Below, in pieces: positions 33,993 to 41,908 of a stretch of 64,000 nt of DNA. Position 1 is the first letter of the stretch. Every line of letters begins with the position of its first letter. Both the position numbers and the translations under genes were made by a program. The notes below the pieces were generated by a model. That model was not told where the DNA came from. It saw nothing but the letters and a program-made list of their open reading frames with translations, and did no database searches. The DNA is taken from positions 1,550,001-1,614,000 of the forward strand of contig OZ245761.1 of assembly GCA_965227535.1 (NCBI GenBank), written 5' to 3'. The DNA is from SZUA-430 sp965227535. Its GTDB lineage: Bacteria; Pseudomonadota; Alphaproteobacteria; Micropepsales; Micropepsaceae.

Positions 33993-34511
33993 ATGCTGAA
34001 ATCGACAACGCCCCCGGGGGCGCAAATTCCGAATGTAGATCTGGCGTATCTCGACGACGGCGAAGTCCGCACACTTTCGGCGGCAAAGTACTTCGCCGAG
34101 GGTCGCACCGCCGTACTCGGTGTGCCGGGTGCGTACACGCCGGTCTGCACACGGCGCCATGTGCCGGATTTCATCAAGAACGCCGACAAGCTCGAAGCGC
34201 TCGGGTTTCGCCGACTCGTGTGCATCGCGCCGAACGATCCCTTCGTGCTCGATGCCTGGTCGCGCCAAGTCGACCCGATGCGAAAGCTTCGCTTCCTGTC
34301 TGATGGAAACCTGGAGTTCACGCGCGCGCTTGCTCTCGACGCCGTCAATCGCGAACTCTTCATCGGCACGCGTTCGGAACGCTATCTCATGATCGTGGAG
34401 AACGGAACGATCGTGCGCTTGCGCATCGAACCGAATATCCTGACTTTCTCTTGTGCCACGGCGGATGATGCGCTGAGCGCCGCCGACTCGCTCGATATCA
34501 CGATGGTCTGA
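33993..34511 (+). CDS. Peroxiredoxin (Prx5/redoxin-like)
   Basis: About 172 residues from ATG 33993. The thioredoxin-fold peroxidase signature GVPGAYTPVCTRRHVPDF is clear, with peroxidatic Cys52; the Prx5 pattern PGAFTPxCxxxHxP is matched. Two further Cys (VCIAP, FSCAT) exist but no standard resolving-Cys position is evident, so it may be a 1-Cys enzyme. It reduces H2O2 or organic peroxides in the cytoplasm. It ends five bases before the diguanylate cyclase start, so the two are probably co-transcribed, linking peroxide handling to c-di-GMP output. Confidence 0.85.
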   Translation: MLKSTTPPGAQIPNVDLAYLDDGEVRTLSAAKYFAEGRTAVLGVPGAYTPVCTRRHVPDFIKNADKLEALGFRRLVCIAPNDPFVLDAWSRQVDPMRKLRFLSDGNLEFTRALALDAVNRELFIGTRSERYLMIVENGTIVRLRIEPNILTFSCATADDALSAADSLDITMV

Positions 34512-34516
34512 CCGGC

Positions 34517-36148
34517 ATGCGTTACTGGGAACTTCTCGACAACGCGCGCGAGTTGCGCGCGAAAGTGGCAGCGTTCATGGATTCGAACGCGCTTGCTCCA
34601 ACGCCCGTCAAATACGAGCTTTGCTTTCACTACATCTTGGGCGAAGACGCCGAATTGAAGCAGGCGCTCGACGCGGCCATCGCCGCGAATCTCATCGACG
34701 ATTCCGACTGTATCAAGGAACTGCACGAAAAATTCTGCCAACGTTCCAGCGAGACCGAAGTCGACCACTCGGCATCTGGTTTGCGAGTGGTATTGCAGCA
34801 GCTTGCGGGCGCGCTGCAATCGGCCGGCAAGGGCTCGTCGGCCTACGGCCGCACGCTGGCATTTGCGACCGATCAGCTGACCCGTGCCGACGCTTCGCCG
34901 AAATTGCGCACTCTCATCGATTCGGTCGCGTCCGCAACGCGGCTCATGAACGAGAATACGAAAGAGCTCGAAGCGCGGGTCGAAGCGTCAACCAAGGAAG
35001 TCGAAGCCTTGCGCGCCAAGATGGAGACCGTTCGCAAGCAAAGCCTGATCGACGCGCTGACCGGTTTGGCAAACCGACGCTCGTTCGACGAAACCTTGAC
35101 CGCATCGGCGGCCCAAGCGCAGGCCGAAGGCACGCCGCTCTCGGTATTGATGTGCGACGTCGATCACTTCAAGAAATTCAATGACACGTGGGGCCACGCC
35201 ACCGGCGATCAAGTGCTCCGCCTCGTCGCTCATTGCGTCAGCACCAATGTCAAGGGCCGCGACACAGCGGCCCGTTATGGCGGCGAGGAACTAGTCGTTA
35301 TCCTGCCCAAGACGGGCTTGGCGCACGCGATAGTCGTCGCCGAGCAGATTCGCCGCACCGTCGAATCCCGGAAGATCGTCAAGAAGTCGACCGGCGAAAG
35401 CTACGGCTCGATCACATTGTCGATCGGTGCCTCCGAGCTTAGATCCGGCGAGAGCGTCGCCGATTTATTGGCGCGCGCCGACGCTTGCCTTTACGCCGCC
35501 AAGCGCGCGGGGCGCAATCGCGTGTGCGGCGAAGCGCCGACAGACGCCCAGGTGCAGGCCGTGGCGGCGAACAAGAACGGCACGGCCAAAAACGGCGATT
35601 CCGGCGCGAGCGTAATGGAGCTTCAATTCAACGACCAGCAAACCGAGATTTTCGTCGACCCTGAAGTCACGCTCGCTGACGACCGATTGAAGAAGCTGCT
35701 GAACTGGTATGCCATAGCCGCGAAGACGGGCATTCCTCACTGGCGCGACAGCCGTCTCGACGATCTTTCGTTCATACGGGATGTTCTGCATCTCTACGCG
35801 GACGAAGACGAAGCCGGCGCATTTCGTGTTTGCTCCGTCGGTGAAGGCTTAGCTCGTGTCTTGGGTGCGAATCCAACCGGCATTGTCCTGTCGCAAACAG
35901 CCACCTACCCGACGGCTCTGGCAGCCAGTTTCCTTCGTGCGTTCGAAATGATCCGGTTGACCGCGCAGATGAAGACGCCTCTGCGCTCGTTCTCCAAATC
36001 GGTACACCACATCGGCGCTGGGCAGTTCAAGGGCGAAAGTTTGTTTTTGCCGTTCGCGTCGGCGGACGGCACAGGCAGCTTTGTTCTCGCGGCGACAGTC
36101 TTCGCGGCGTTTGGGGCCGACACGGGCACGAGGCACCGGACCGCTTAG
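34517..36148 (+). CDS. Diguanylate cyclase (GGDEF) with C-terminal PAS-like domain
   Basis: A 543-residue soluble protein. Residues ~1-110 are helical, then a coiled coil leads into a GGDEF domain: DALTGLANRRSFDE, DVDHFKKFND and the active-site ARYGGEELV. The inhibitory I-site RxxD appears degenerate (KGRD before the active site), so product feedback may be weak. The last ~190 residues (LLNWYAIAAKTGIPHWRDSRLDD ...) resemble the stand-alone PAS protein at 32.9 kb. It would make c-di-GMP in response to an unknown cytoplasmic signal, and it follows the peroxiredoxin gene closely. Confidence 0.92.
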   Translation: MRYWELLDNARELRAKVAAFMDSNALAPTPVKYELCFHYILGEDAELKQALDAAIAANLIDDSDCIKELHEKFCQRSSETEVDHSASGLRVVLQQLAGALQSAGKGSSAYGRTLAFATDQLTRADASPKLRTLIDSVASATRLMNENTKELEARVEASTKEVEALRAKMETVRKQSLIDALTGLANRRSFDETLTASAAQAQAEGTPLSVLMCDVDHFKKFNDTWGHATGDQVLRLVAHCVSTNVKGRDTAARYGGEELVVILPKTGLAHAIVVAEQIRRTVESRKIVKKSTGESYGSITLSIGASELRSGESVADLLARADACLYAAKRAGRNRVCGEAPTDAQVQAVAANKNGTAKNGDSGASVMELQFNDQQTEIFVDPEVTLADDRLKKLLNWYAIAAKTGIPHWRDSRLDDLSFIRDVLHLYADEDEAGAFRVCSVGEGLARVLGANPTGIVLSQTATYPTALAASFLRAFEMIRLTAQMKTPLRSFSKSVHHIGAGQFKGESLFLPFASADGTGSFVLAATVFAAFGADTGTRHRTA

Positions 36149-36196
36149 GTCGCGTCCGCCGGCTGCATTCGAGCGAGCAAAGCACGCTCAAGCCTC

Positions 36197-36416
36197 TAAC
36201 CTTCGCCGACCGCGATACGCGGCATCACGCACAGAATATCCAGCGGCAACGGTTCGTCCTGCACGATCGTGATCTGGCCGTCGCTTTCGTAGTCGCTCGC
36301 CGGAAACACGTCGAAGTCGCCGGAGCGCAGCGGCGGTGAGGCGTTCATCGGGTCGGATTGGCCGCGGCGGACGAGGTCTTCCATCAGCGCCTCCATCGTG
36401 CCGGCCTTGCCGCCAA
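36197..36416 (-). pseudogene. Duplicated 3' end of the phage tail-tube-B gene
   Basis: The minus strand encodes MEDLVRRGQSDPMNASPP and continues to a stop at 36196-36198, matching almost residue for residue the last ~65 amino acids of the tail protein gene at 39416-41626 (there MEDLVRRDQSDPMNASPP). DNA similarity is about 85-90% by eye and ends abruptly near 36416. It is a partial, separated copy that cannot encode the tail protein, in the same orientation as the complete gene 3.2 kb away. Confidence 0.8.
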
Positions 36417-36468
36417 TTGCAATTCGTCGACAGGATACATGTGAACCGAAGAACTGAACGGCAGCGCG

Positions 36469-37308
36469 CTAAGGCAGCTTCGCTTCAGCCGACACCACGG
36501 ACTTGCAGGATGGGTCAAGACCTCGGATTTCCAAACTTGCAGCGATGATCGTGCCGCTTGGCAAGTCGCCCGGAAAAACGGTAATCGACTTCGAGTTCTG
36601 TCCGCTGATGATCGTACCGGCAGAGACGCTCCAGTTGTAAGTCAAGCCATCGGGCGCGGGCTTGACGGAGAAGACTACGTCTCCCGAACCCACCGTACCC
36701 GTGACCTTGAAGGCCGGGCAGGAAACCTTCGCCGCGATCGACGTGTTGGCGACAGTCGCAATTGCCGCCGCAGCGTTGGGAAGGCGCGGCCACGGGAGTT
36801 TGTGCGACGAAGAGCAAGCGACCTGTGCGATGGCGTCGCCAACCGTCCCCTTGGCGACGGTTGAGCGAGAACTGGACGTCATGCCGCCCAGAACCTTCGC
36901 GGTCTTGTCGAGCGCGATCCGGTCTTTCGCCTCATATGTATGCTGCGTGCAGTTGATGCTGTATTCGGACCAGACCCCGCGCGTCCGCTTGGGAAAAGCC
37001 GGGCTGCCCTTCGGCCAAACCGTCAACACCCAGATGGCCGCAGTGTCATTTTGATCGGTGGTTCGACGTGAGCTTTCATCCACGAAGGTCGTCCTTCCGT
37101 CTGCAGTGGGCAGCCGCAACAGCGATGACTTGATGTTGCTGGTTCCGATCGCGATGCCGTCGACGAGGGAGGGTTTGTCTCTCGCGCCTCGTGCTGAAAT
37201 CTTCGGCGTCGGGGCCACCAACGTGACGATGCCGTCCTTGAACTCCAACGGGTGGACTTTGCACGCGGCGACGCCCGGCGTGATCTCCTGCGAATTAGGG
37301 GGCGGCAT
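36469..37308 (-). CDS. Hypothetical protein with Ig/PKD-like C-terminus, possibly 5'-truncated
   Basis: About 279 residues from ATG 37308; a GTG at 37344 lies inside the repeat element. The central part (VWSEYSINCTQHTYEAKDRI) resembles surface-adhesin protein E-like domains, and the C-terminus (LTYNWSVSAGTIISGQNSKS) resembles a PKD/Ig-type beta domain. These domains are normally on exported proteins, yet no signal peptide is encoded; the sequence before the first domain is the REP-like element copy 2. The element may have replaced the original 5' end, so the gene may be broken. Confidence 0.55.
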   Translation of the reverse strand: MPPPNSQEITPGVAACKVHPLEFKDGIVTLVAPTPKISARGARDKPSLVDGIAIGTSNIKSSLLRLPTADGRTTFVDESSRRTTDQNDTAAIWVLTVWPKGSPAFPKRTRGVWSEYSINCTQHTYEAKDRIALDKTAKVLGGMTSSSRSTVAKGTVGDAIAQVACSSSHKLPWPRLPNAAAAIATVANTSIAAKVSCPAFKVTGTVGSGDVVFSVKPAPDGLTYNWSVSAGTIISGQNSKSITVFPGDLPSGTIIAASLEIRGLDPSCKSVVSAEAKLP

Positions 37309-37349
37309 ACCTATTCCAAGGCTGCGCAATAGGTATTCTGTCACCCTAT
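37302..37349. repeat. REP-like inverted repeat, copy 2
   Basis: GGCATACCTATTCC (37304-37317) faces CAATAGGTATTCTGTCACCC (37328-37347). The right arm and its CCCTATTC extension match copy 3 at 37843-37863 except for two bases. It overlaps the start region of the minus-strand gene to its left and lies just downstream of the RidA gene. Confidence 0.65.
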
Positions 37350-37375
37350 TCTTGACCGCGCCGCCGCGCGCCGGC

Positions 37376-37768
37376 TCACACCGCGCTCTCGGTCTCCGCC
37401 ACGCATTCGACCTCGACCAGGAAATCGGGATGCGGAAGCAGCGCCTCGAACGCTGTGCGCGCGGGGAATTTTCCGTCCGGCCACGACTCCGCGTAGATCT
37501 CGTTCATGCGCCGCCAATCCTCGCGCCGCGCAAGAATGACGGTGCACTTCAAAACCTTGTCGAAGCCGCTGTCGCTCGCCCTCAGAATTTCGCCCACGTT
37601 GTGCATGGTCTGGCGCATCTGCGCGTCGAAGTCGCCCTTCGCCAGATTGAGCTCGAGGTCGAACGGCGTAATCCCTGAGACGAAAACCAAGCGCCCGTTG
37701 CGCACCGCTTGAGCGATCGGTGCCTTCGGACGAGGCGCCTCCGGTGTTTCAACGATCACACGCGTCAT
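37376..37768 (-). CDS. RidA/YjgF family protein (first copy)
   Basis: About 130 residues from ATG 37768, with AGGAGG six bases before it. RidA features: FVSGITPFD, AQMRQTMHNVGEIL, FDKVLKCTVILARREDWRRMNEIY and FPARTAFEALLP (the FPARxxxxxxxL motif with the substrate-binding Arg). RidA proteins form trimers and hydrolyse reactive enamine/imine intermediates of amino-acid metabolism. REP-like repeats lie on both sides. A second RidA-family gene is at 51885-52268. Confidence 0.88.
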   Translation of the reverse strand: MTRVIVETPEAPRPKAPIAQAVRNGRLVFVSGITPFDLELNLAKGDFDAQMRQTMHNVGEILRASDSGFDKVLKCTVILARREDWRRMNEIYAESWPDGKFPARTAFEALLPHPDFLVEVECVAETESAV

Positions 37769-37807
37769 ACAAAACCTCCTTAGTAATACCAATAGGGGAC
37801 GAAACTA

Positions 37808-37865
37808 GGGGACCGCATACTTATTTCGGCAGCCCGGGGAATAGGTATGCTGTCGCCCTATTCGA
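37808..37865. repeat. REP-like inverted repeat, copy 3
   Basis: GGGGACCGCATACTTATTTC (37808-37827) pairs with GGAATAGGTATGCTGTCGCCC (37838-37858) around a short CGGCAGCCCG centre. It shares the GCATACCTATT core with copies 1 and 2 and lies just upstream of the RidA gene, so RidA is bracketed by two copies in the same orientation. Confidence 0.7.
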
Positions 37866-37895
37866 GTCGCCACTGCGCGGATCGGCCTCGGGCCC

Positions 37896-39149
37896 TTATT
37901 CCAGCGTCGCGTAGTTCGTTGAGCGGTCGGCGGAGCGCTTGTTCGCGAGGCTCTCGACGGCCTCGACGAGATCTTTCAGATACTGGTCCATCGCACCAGT
38001 GTTGCCGTTGCTGACGGTGGAATGCAGCGAGTCGGGCGGTCCTTGCCGATCGTGGAACCAGCCGCGTTCGAGCAGCGCATCGCCCAGCGCGAACATGTCG
38101 ACGCTGCGCGCGGCGGCAGGATCGCTCGCCATCGCAACAAGGTGATAGGTGCCCGCGCCCAGAACGCGGATGCCGTCGATCGCCGCGATGCCTTTGCGCA
38201 ACTGATCGGCGTTGCGCAGCGTCGCATCCGTTAGGCGCAGATAGCCATCGATGCCCAAATGCTGCATCACCGCCCAAGCCGCCGCCATCGGCAGTCCCGA
38301 ACGCGTACCCTGTAAGTTGGGCGATGCATAGAACCCGCCCAGCCAATCGTCGAACACGAAGGTCTGATACGCACGCAGGGCCTTGTCGCGATAGAGCACG
38401 ACCGAGGCGCCCTTGGGCGCGTAGCCGAGTTTGTGGATGTCGGCCGAGATGGACGTCACCCCGTCGACGCGAAAATCCCACGGCGGCACCGGCCTGCCCA
38501 AGCGTTCCGCAAACGGCAGGACGAAGCCGCCCATGCAGGCGTCGACGTGGCAGTTCGCACCCGCCGCGCGCGCCAGGGCGGCGATCGCCGGAACATCGTC
38601 GACCACACCTTGCGGATATTGGGGCGCCGATCCGACGACAAGCACCGTGTCGCGGCCGACGGCATTTGCCATCGCGTCCGTGTCCGCCGTCCAGTCAGCG
38701 CGAACTTTGGTCTTCGTGACTTTGATGTCGAACAGATGCGCGGCCTTGTGGAACGCCGCGTGTGCGCTTTCCGGTACGACCATGTGGGGCGCCGTGATCC
38801 CGCGTTCTTTGCGCCCGCGTTCCCGCGCGGCAAGGACCGCGCACAATATGGATTCGGTGCCGCCGCTGGTCATAAAGCCGGCCGCGCTTTGCGGGCCGTG
38901 CAGCAGGTCGGCCGTCCAGCGCACGACGTCGGCTTGAATGGCGCCCAGCGAAGGGAAGGCTTTCGTGTTGAGCGCGTTCTCGTGCAGGTAAAGCATGGCA
39001 GCGCGCGCGGCGACCTCGTGCACGGAGGGGCCGCCGTCATAGACCATGCCGAACGTGCGCCCGTCCTGCCAGCGCACGTCGCGCGCCCGCTTGGCATTCA
39101 ATTCCGCGATGACATCGTCTATGGGGCGGCCATGTTCCGGCATCGTCAT
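37896..39149 (-). CDS. PLP-dependent decarboxylase/aldolase, sphingosine-1-phosphate lyase-like
   Basis: A 417-residue group II PLP enzyme. The conserved run is GFMTSGGTESILCAVLAARE (cofactor phosphate loop), HVDACMGGF (Asp for the pyridine nitrogen) and SADIHKLGYAPKGASVVLYR with the Schiff-base Lys240. The HKxGYAPKG pattern is that of sphingosine-1-phosphate lyase rather than glutamate decarboxylase. The lyase would cleave phosphorylated long-chain bases to an aldehyde and phosphoethanolamine. Soluble, no membrane anchor, as in bacterial homologues. GGAGAA precedes the ATG. It lies just left of the phage tail gene. Confidence 0.85.
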   Translation of the reverse strand: MTMPEHGRPIDDVIAELNAKRARDVRWQDGRTFGMVYDGGPSVHEVAARAAMLYLHENALNTKAFPSLGAIQADVVRWTADLLHGPQSAAGFMTSGGTESILCAVLAARERGRKERGITAPHMVVPESAHAAFHKAAHLFDIKVTKTKVRADWTADTDAMANAVGRDTVLVVGSAPQYPQGVVDDVPAIAALARAAGANCHVDACMGGFVLPFAERLGRPVPPWDFRVDGVTSISADIHKLGYAPKGASVVLYRDKALRAYQTFVFDDWLGGFYASPNLQGTRSGLPMAAAWAVMQHLGIDGYLRLTDATLRNADQLRKGIAAIDGIRVLGAGTYHLVAMASDPAAARSVDMFALGDALLERGWFHDRQGPPDSLHSTVSNGNTGAMDQYLKDLVEAVESLANKRSADRSTNYATLE

Positions 39150-39415
39150 AGTCTTTTCTCCGCACTGATGAGCCCGTTATCGGAGCATAAGCGGGCGAAG
39201 ACAAGCGAGGGCTATGAGCGCTTTGTTCGTTCCCTGGGAGCGCCGTCATCCTGTCGGCTCTTGTTCCTTCGTCACTTCACTAAAGAGCCGGCTGGAAGCC
39301 GAAAGATCACGCCTCCCTCACCCCATTCAATCCAGCGACAGGGGCGGCGCTTTAGCCTGATGCTCGGGCCGAGTATCCGCAATTGCACCATCCAGGCGGC
39401 CGTTGCGCGCAAAGG

Positions 39416-41626
39416 CTACCCCTCCCCCACCGTCACGCGCGGCATCACGCAGAGAATGTCGAGCGGCAACGGTTCGTGCTGCACGATCACGATCTGCCCG
39501 TCGCTTTCGTGGTCGCTCGCCGGGAAGACGTCGAAGTCGCCGGAGCGCAGTGGGGGCGAGGCGTTCATGGGGTCGGATTGGTCGCGGCGGACGAGGTCTT
39601 CCATCTGCGTCTCCGTCGTGCCGGCCTTGCCGCCGATGGCGTTGAGCACGCGCACGGTCAGCCGCGCGATGCGTTTCACTTTGCCTTGTGCGGTGCCCAT
39701 GGCGCCGCCTTCCAAGCGTAAGGTCTTCAGGCGCGACGTGTAGCCCAGACCGATCAAGACCTTTGACGCCGGATAGTCGAGCGTGATTGCGCCGCCGGTG
39801 ACGACGCGTTCGGGATGCAGCGCGCCGTCGGCCAACACCTTCACCGTGCGTCCTTCGAGATGTTCGAGACCCGAGAACGTCGTCGCCGGCGCACCATCGT
39901 AGAACAGCGCGGCGTCGAGATACGGCATGCCCGCCTTGTCGTTTTCGTCTACGGGCTCGAACGGTTGCGCCATGTATTCGATGTGGCGGACCGTTTGACC
40001 GTTCACGATGCGGCGCGTCACCAGCCACAGCTCGTCCGACGTGCCGTCAGGCGTGGGGATCACGGCGATGCTTTCGACCGCGCCGTCGCGCGGGTGGCGC
40101 GCCCAGGCATACACCTGCTCTTCGCGCTTGTAGGTGAGCGAGAGCAACATCCCGTCGCTGCGCACGGCCCACAGGGTGCGCAACGGCTCCCGCGCCCAGG
40201 CGATGGCGGTGATGGTGGCCGTGGTGGTGGTCAAGTGTTCGGCCAGCTGCAGCAGATCGACCGGCACATAGGCGTCGGCGTCGACGCTGTATAAGAGAGC
40301 CATCACCTTCCGCCCCGACCGGTTGACGAACAGGGTTTCGGAGCCCAGCCGCGCGGGCTCCGCCGTGTTCGACCCCTCACTCGACTGCGGCACGATGCGC
40401 GGAGCTGTGGCCGTGATTGGATCGCCGGGCGATGCGCCTGTGGCCGCGAACTCCTGCCCCATCGTGCCGACCAGCAACGTGGCGCCGGAGGCGAGCCAGC
40501 GGATGGCGTTCACCTGGTTTGAGGCGATGCCATAGGTGAAGGCGTCGTCGTCGCGCGTGCCGGGCTCGAAGCGTTCGTAGTCGCCGGCGGCGGACGCCCA
40601 AATCGTTTGCGGCCGCGACGGCGTGTTCGCCCAGATCAAACGCTGTTCGTGGAACGACACCGCCGACGGCCAACCGCGGAACGTCGACCACGCGCCTTCG
40701 GCCCATTTCGACGTGGCGCCGCCGACCAGCGTGTGCGGCAGTTTCTTGAGCACCGTCGCCGTTACCGTCGTTGCGTTCGTGTAACCGGTGATGCGCACGA
40801 CGCCGAAGCCCTTGTGCTGAAACTCCCAGCGCACGTTCTTCGCATCGATGCCGTCATAGCCGGCGCCTTCGTCATGCGTGGGCGGCACCGTGCCCGTCTT
40901 GTTGGCCGCGCCGATGGTCATCGCCTTGTAGTAGTTGCCGCTGTAGCGGCAATACGAACCGACAACCGGCCCCGTCATGTCGGATTCCCATGGCGACACC
41001 GCAGCGAGATCCGGCATCTGCAGCCAGAACAGCGCGCCGACATGGCCGGGATCGAAGATCGCGGCAGAGGCGGTCAGCGTGATCGCGCCCGCCTCGCCGC
41101 TCGCCGAAATCGTTTTCGCCGCATCGACGTTGCGTTCGAGGAACGGCCCGTCGTTTGGTTGATATGGCGTCAGCGTCCAGGACGTGTGGCCGGTGCGCGA
41201 AAGCTTACGCGGTTGATGAAGCTCACACGCGATATAGAGGATGTCGGCCGATTGCGCGAAGCTTAGGCCTTCAAGATCGAACTCCGCATACGGCATTGCG
41301 AGTTCGTACGGCAAACCGGGCGACGCTTCGACCTGGCCGTGATCCTTCCACACGCGCAGATACAGATCGCCCAATTCAAGGATGTAGGTCTGCACCGTCG
41401 AAAACTGAAACGGCACCAGGCGACACACCGCGGCGGCGATTTTGGACGAACCGGCAATGCGCGTGCCAGGTCGACGGATGAGTCCACCTTCTGGGCGCAC
41501 GACCAAGTTCTCGATCGCCGCCGCGGAGGAATGATACTTCGCGAGGTCGCTGCGGCCACCAAGGCGTGGCGAGATCTCTCCGCCAGCAAAGGAGGACTGA
41601 ATGAGAACGGCCACTCTTGGAAGCAC
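39416..41626 (-). CDS. Phage tail tube protein B (T7 gp12-like)
   Basis: A 736-residue structural protein with the conserved opening SSFAGGEISPRLGGRSDLAK followed by LVVRPEGGLIRRPGTR, characteristic of tail tubular protein B/stabilisation proteins of podoviruses. Further markers are SFHEQRLIWANTPSRPQTIW, SSEGSNTAEPARLG and FVNRSGRKVMALLYSVDADAY. Full length with no internal stop. The start is a GTG at 41626 or 41614; neither has a strong ribosome site. Its 3' end is partially duplicated at 36.2 kb. In related phages it follows tail tube A directly; here a tyrosinase and a lipoprotein gene intervene. Confidence 0.88.
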   Translation of the reverse strand: MLPRVAVLIQSSFAGGEISPRLGGRSDLAKYHSSAAAIENLVVRPEGGLIRRPGTRIAGSSKIAAAVCRLVPFQFSTVQTYILELGDLYLRVWKDHGQVEASPGLPYELAMPYAEFDLEGLSFAQSADILYIACELHQPRKLSRTGHTSWTLTPYQPNDGPFLERNVDAAKTISASGEAGAITLTASAAIFDPGHVGALFWLQMPDLAAVSPWESDMTGPVVGSYCRYSGNYYKAMTIGAANKTGTVPPTHDEGAGYDGIDAKNVRWEFQHKGFGVVRITGYTNATTVTATVLKKLPHTLVGGATSKWAEGAWSTFRGWPSAVSFHEQRLIWANTPSRPQTIWASAAGDYERFEPGTRDDDAFTYGIASNQVNAIRWLASGATLLVGTMGQEFAATGASPGDPITATAPRIVPQSSEGSNTAEPARLGSETLFVNRSGRKVMALLYSVDADAYVPVDLLQLAEHLTTTTATITAIAWAREPLRTLWAVRSDGMLLSLTYKREEQVYAWARHPRDGAVESIAVIPTPDGTSDELWLVTRRIVNGQTVRHIEYMAQPFEPVDENDKAGMPYLDAALFYDGAPATTFSGLEHLEGRTVKVLADGALHPERVVTGGAITLDYPASKVLIGLGYTSRLKTLRLEGGAMGTAQGKVKRIARLTVRVLNAIGGKAGTTETQMEDLVRRDQSDPMNASPPLRSGDFDVFPASDHESDGQIVIVQHEPLPLDILCVMPRVTVGEG

Positions 41627-41908
41627 CCATCATAGAACATCCGCCGCCACCCGGCCAACGTTGTTGCATTGTCGCGGCCATCAGCGCGCGAACGTCGTTG
41701 AACGTCACGCAGTCGCCCTTAGCGACAATCTCTCGCGTCCGTTCCACGACGGCGGGAAGCCGAGCGCGGCCGGTGAATTCTTCGGGCGCCATACCTCACT
41801 ATTTGGCGCACCCGGCTCGTCTCGAGTCGATTTCGACCTCCTGTTGCCCTGCTGAAACCCATTTGCGAGTGGGCAGCACTATACTTGGGCCCCTTTGGGG
41901 GAGCTGCC
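41627..41908. other. Divergent spacer between tail tube B and tyrosinase
   Basis: About 280 bases. A minus-strand frame (to 41792) runs into the tail gene and has no recognisable domain. The AGC-GGGGGAG ribosome site of the tyrosinase is at its right end. No other signal is evident. Confidence 0.35.

Noticed and set aside
41376..41792. A 138-codon minus-strand frame at the 5' end of tail tube B
   Set aside because: Most of it overlaps the tail gene in another frame; the unique ~55 codons match nothing I recognise.
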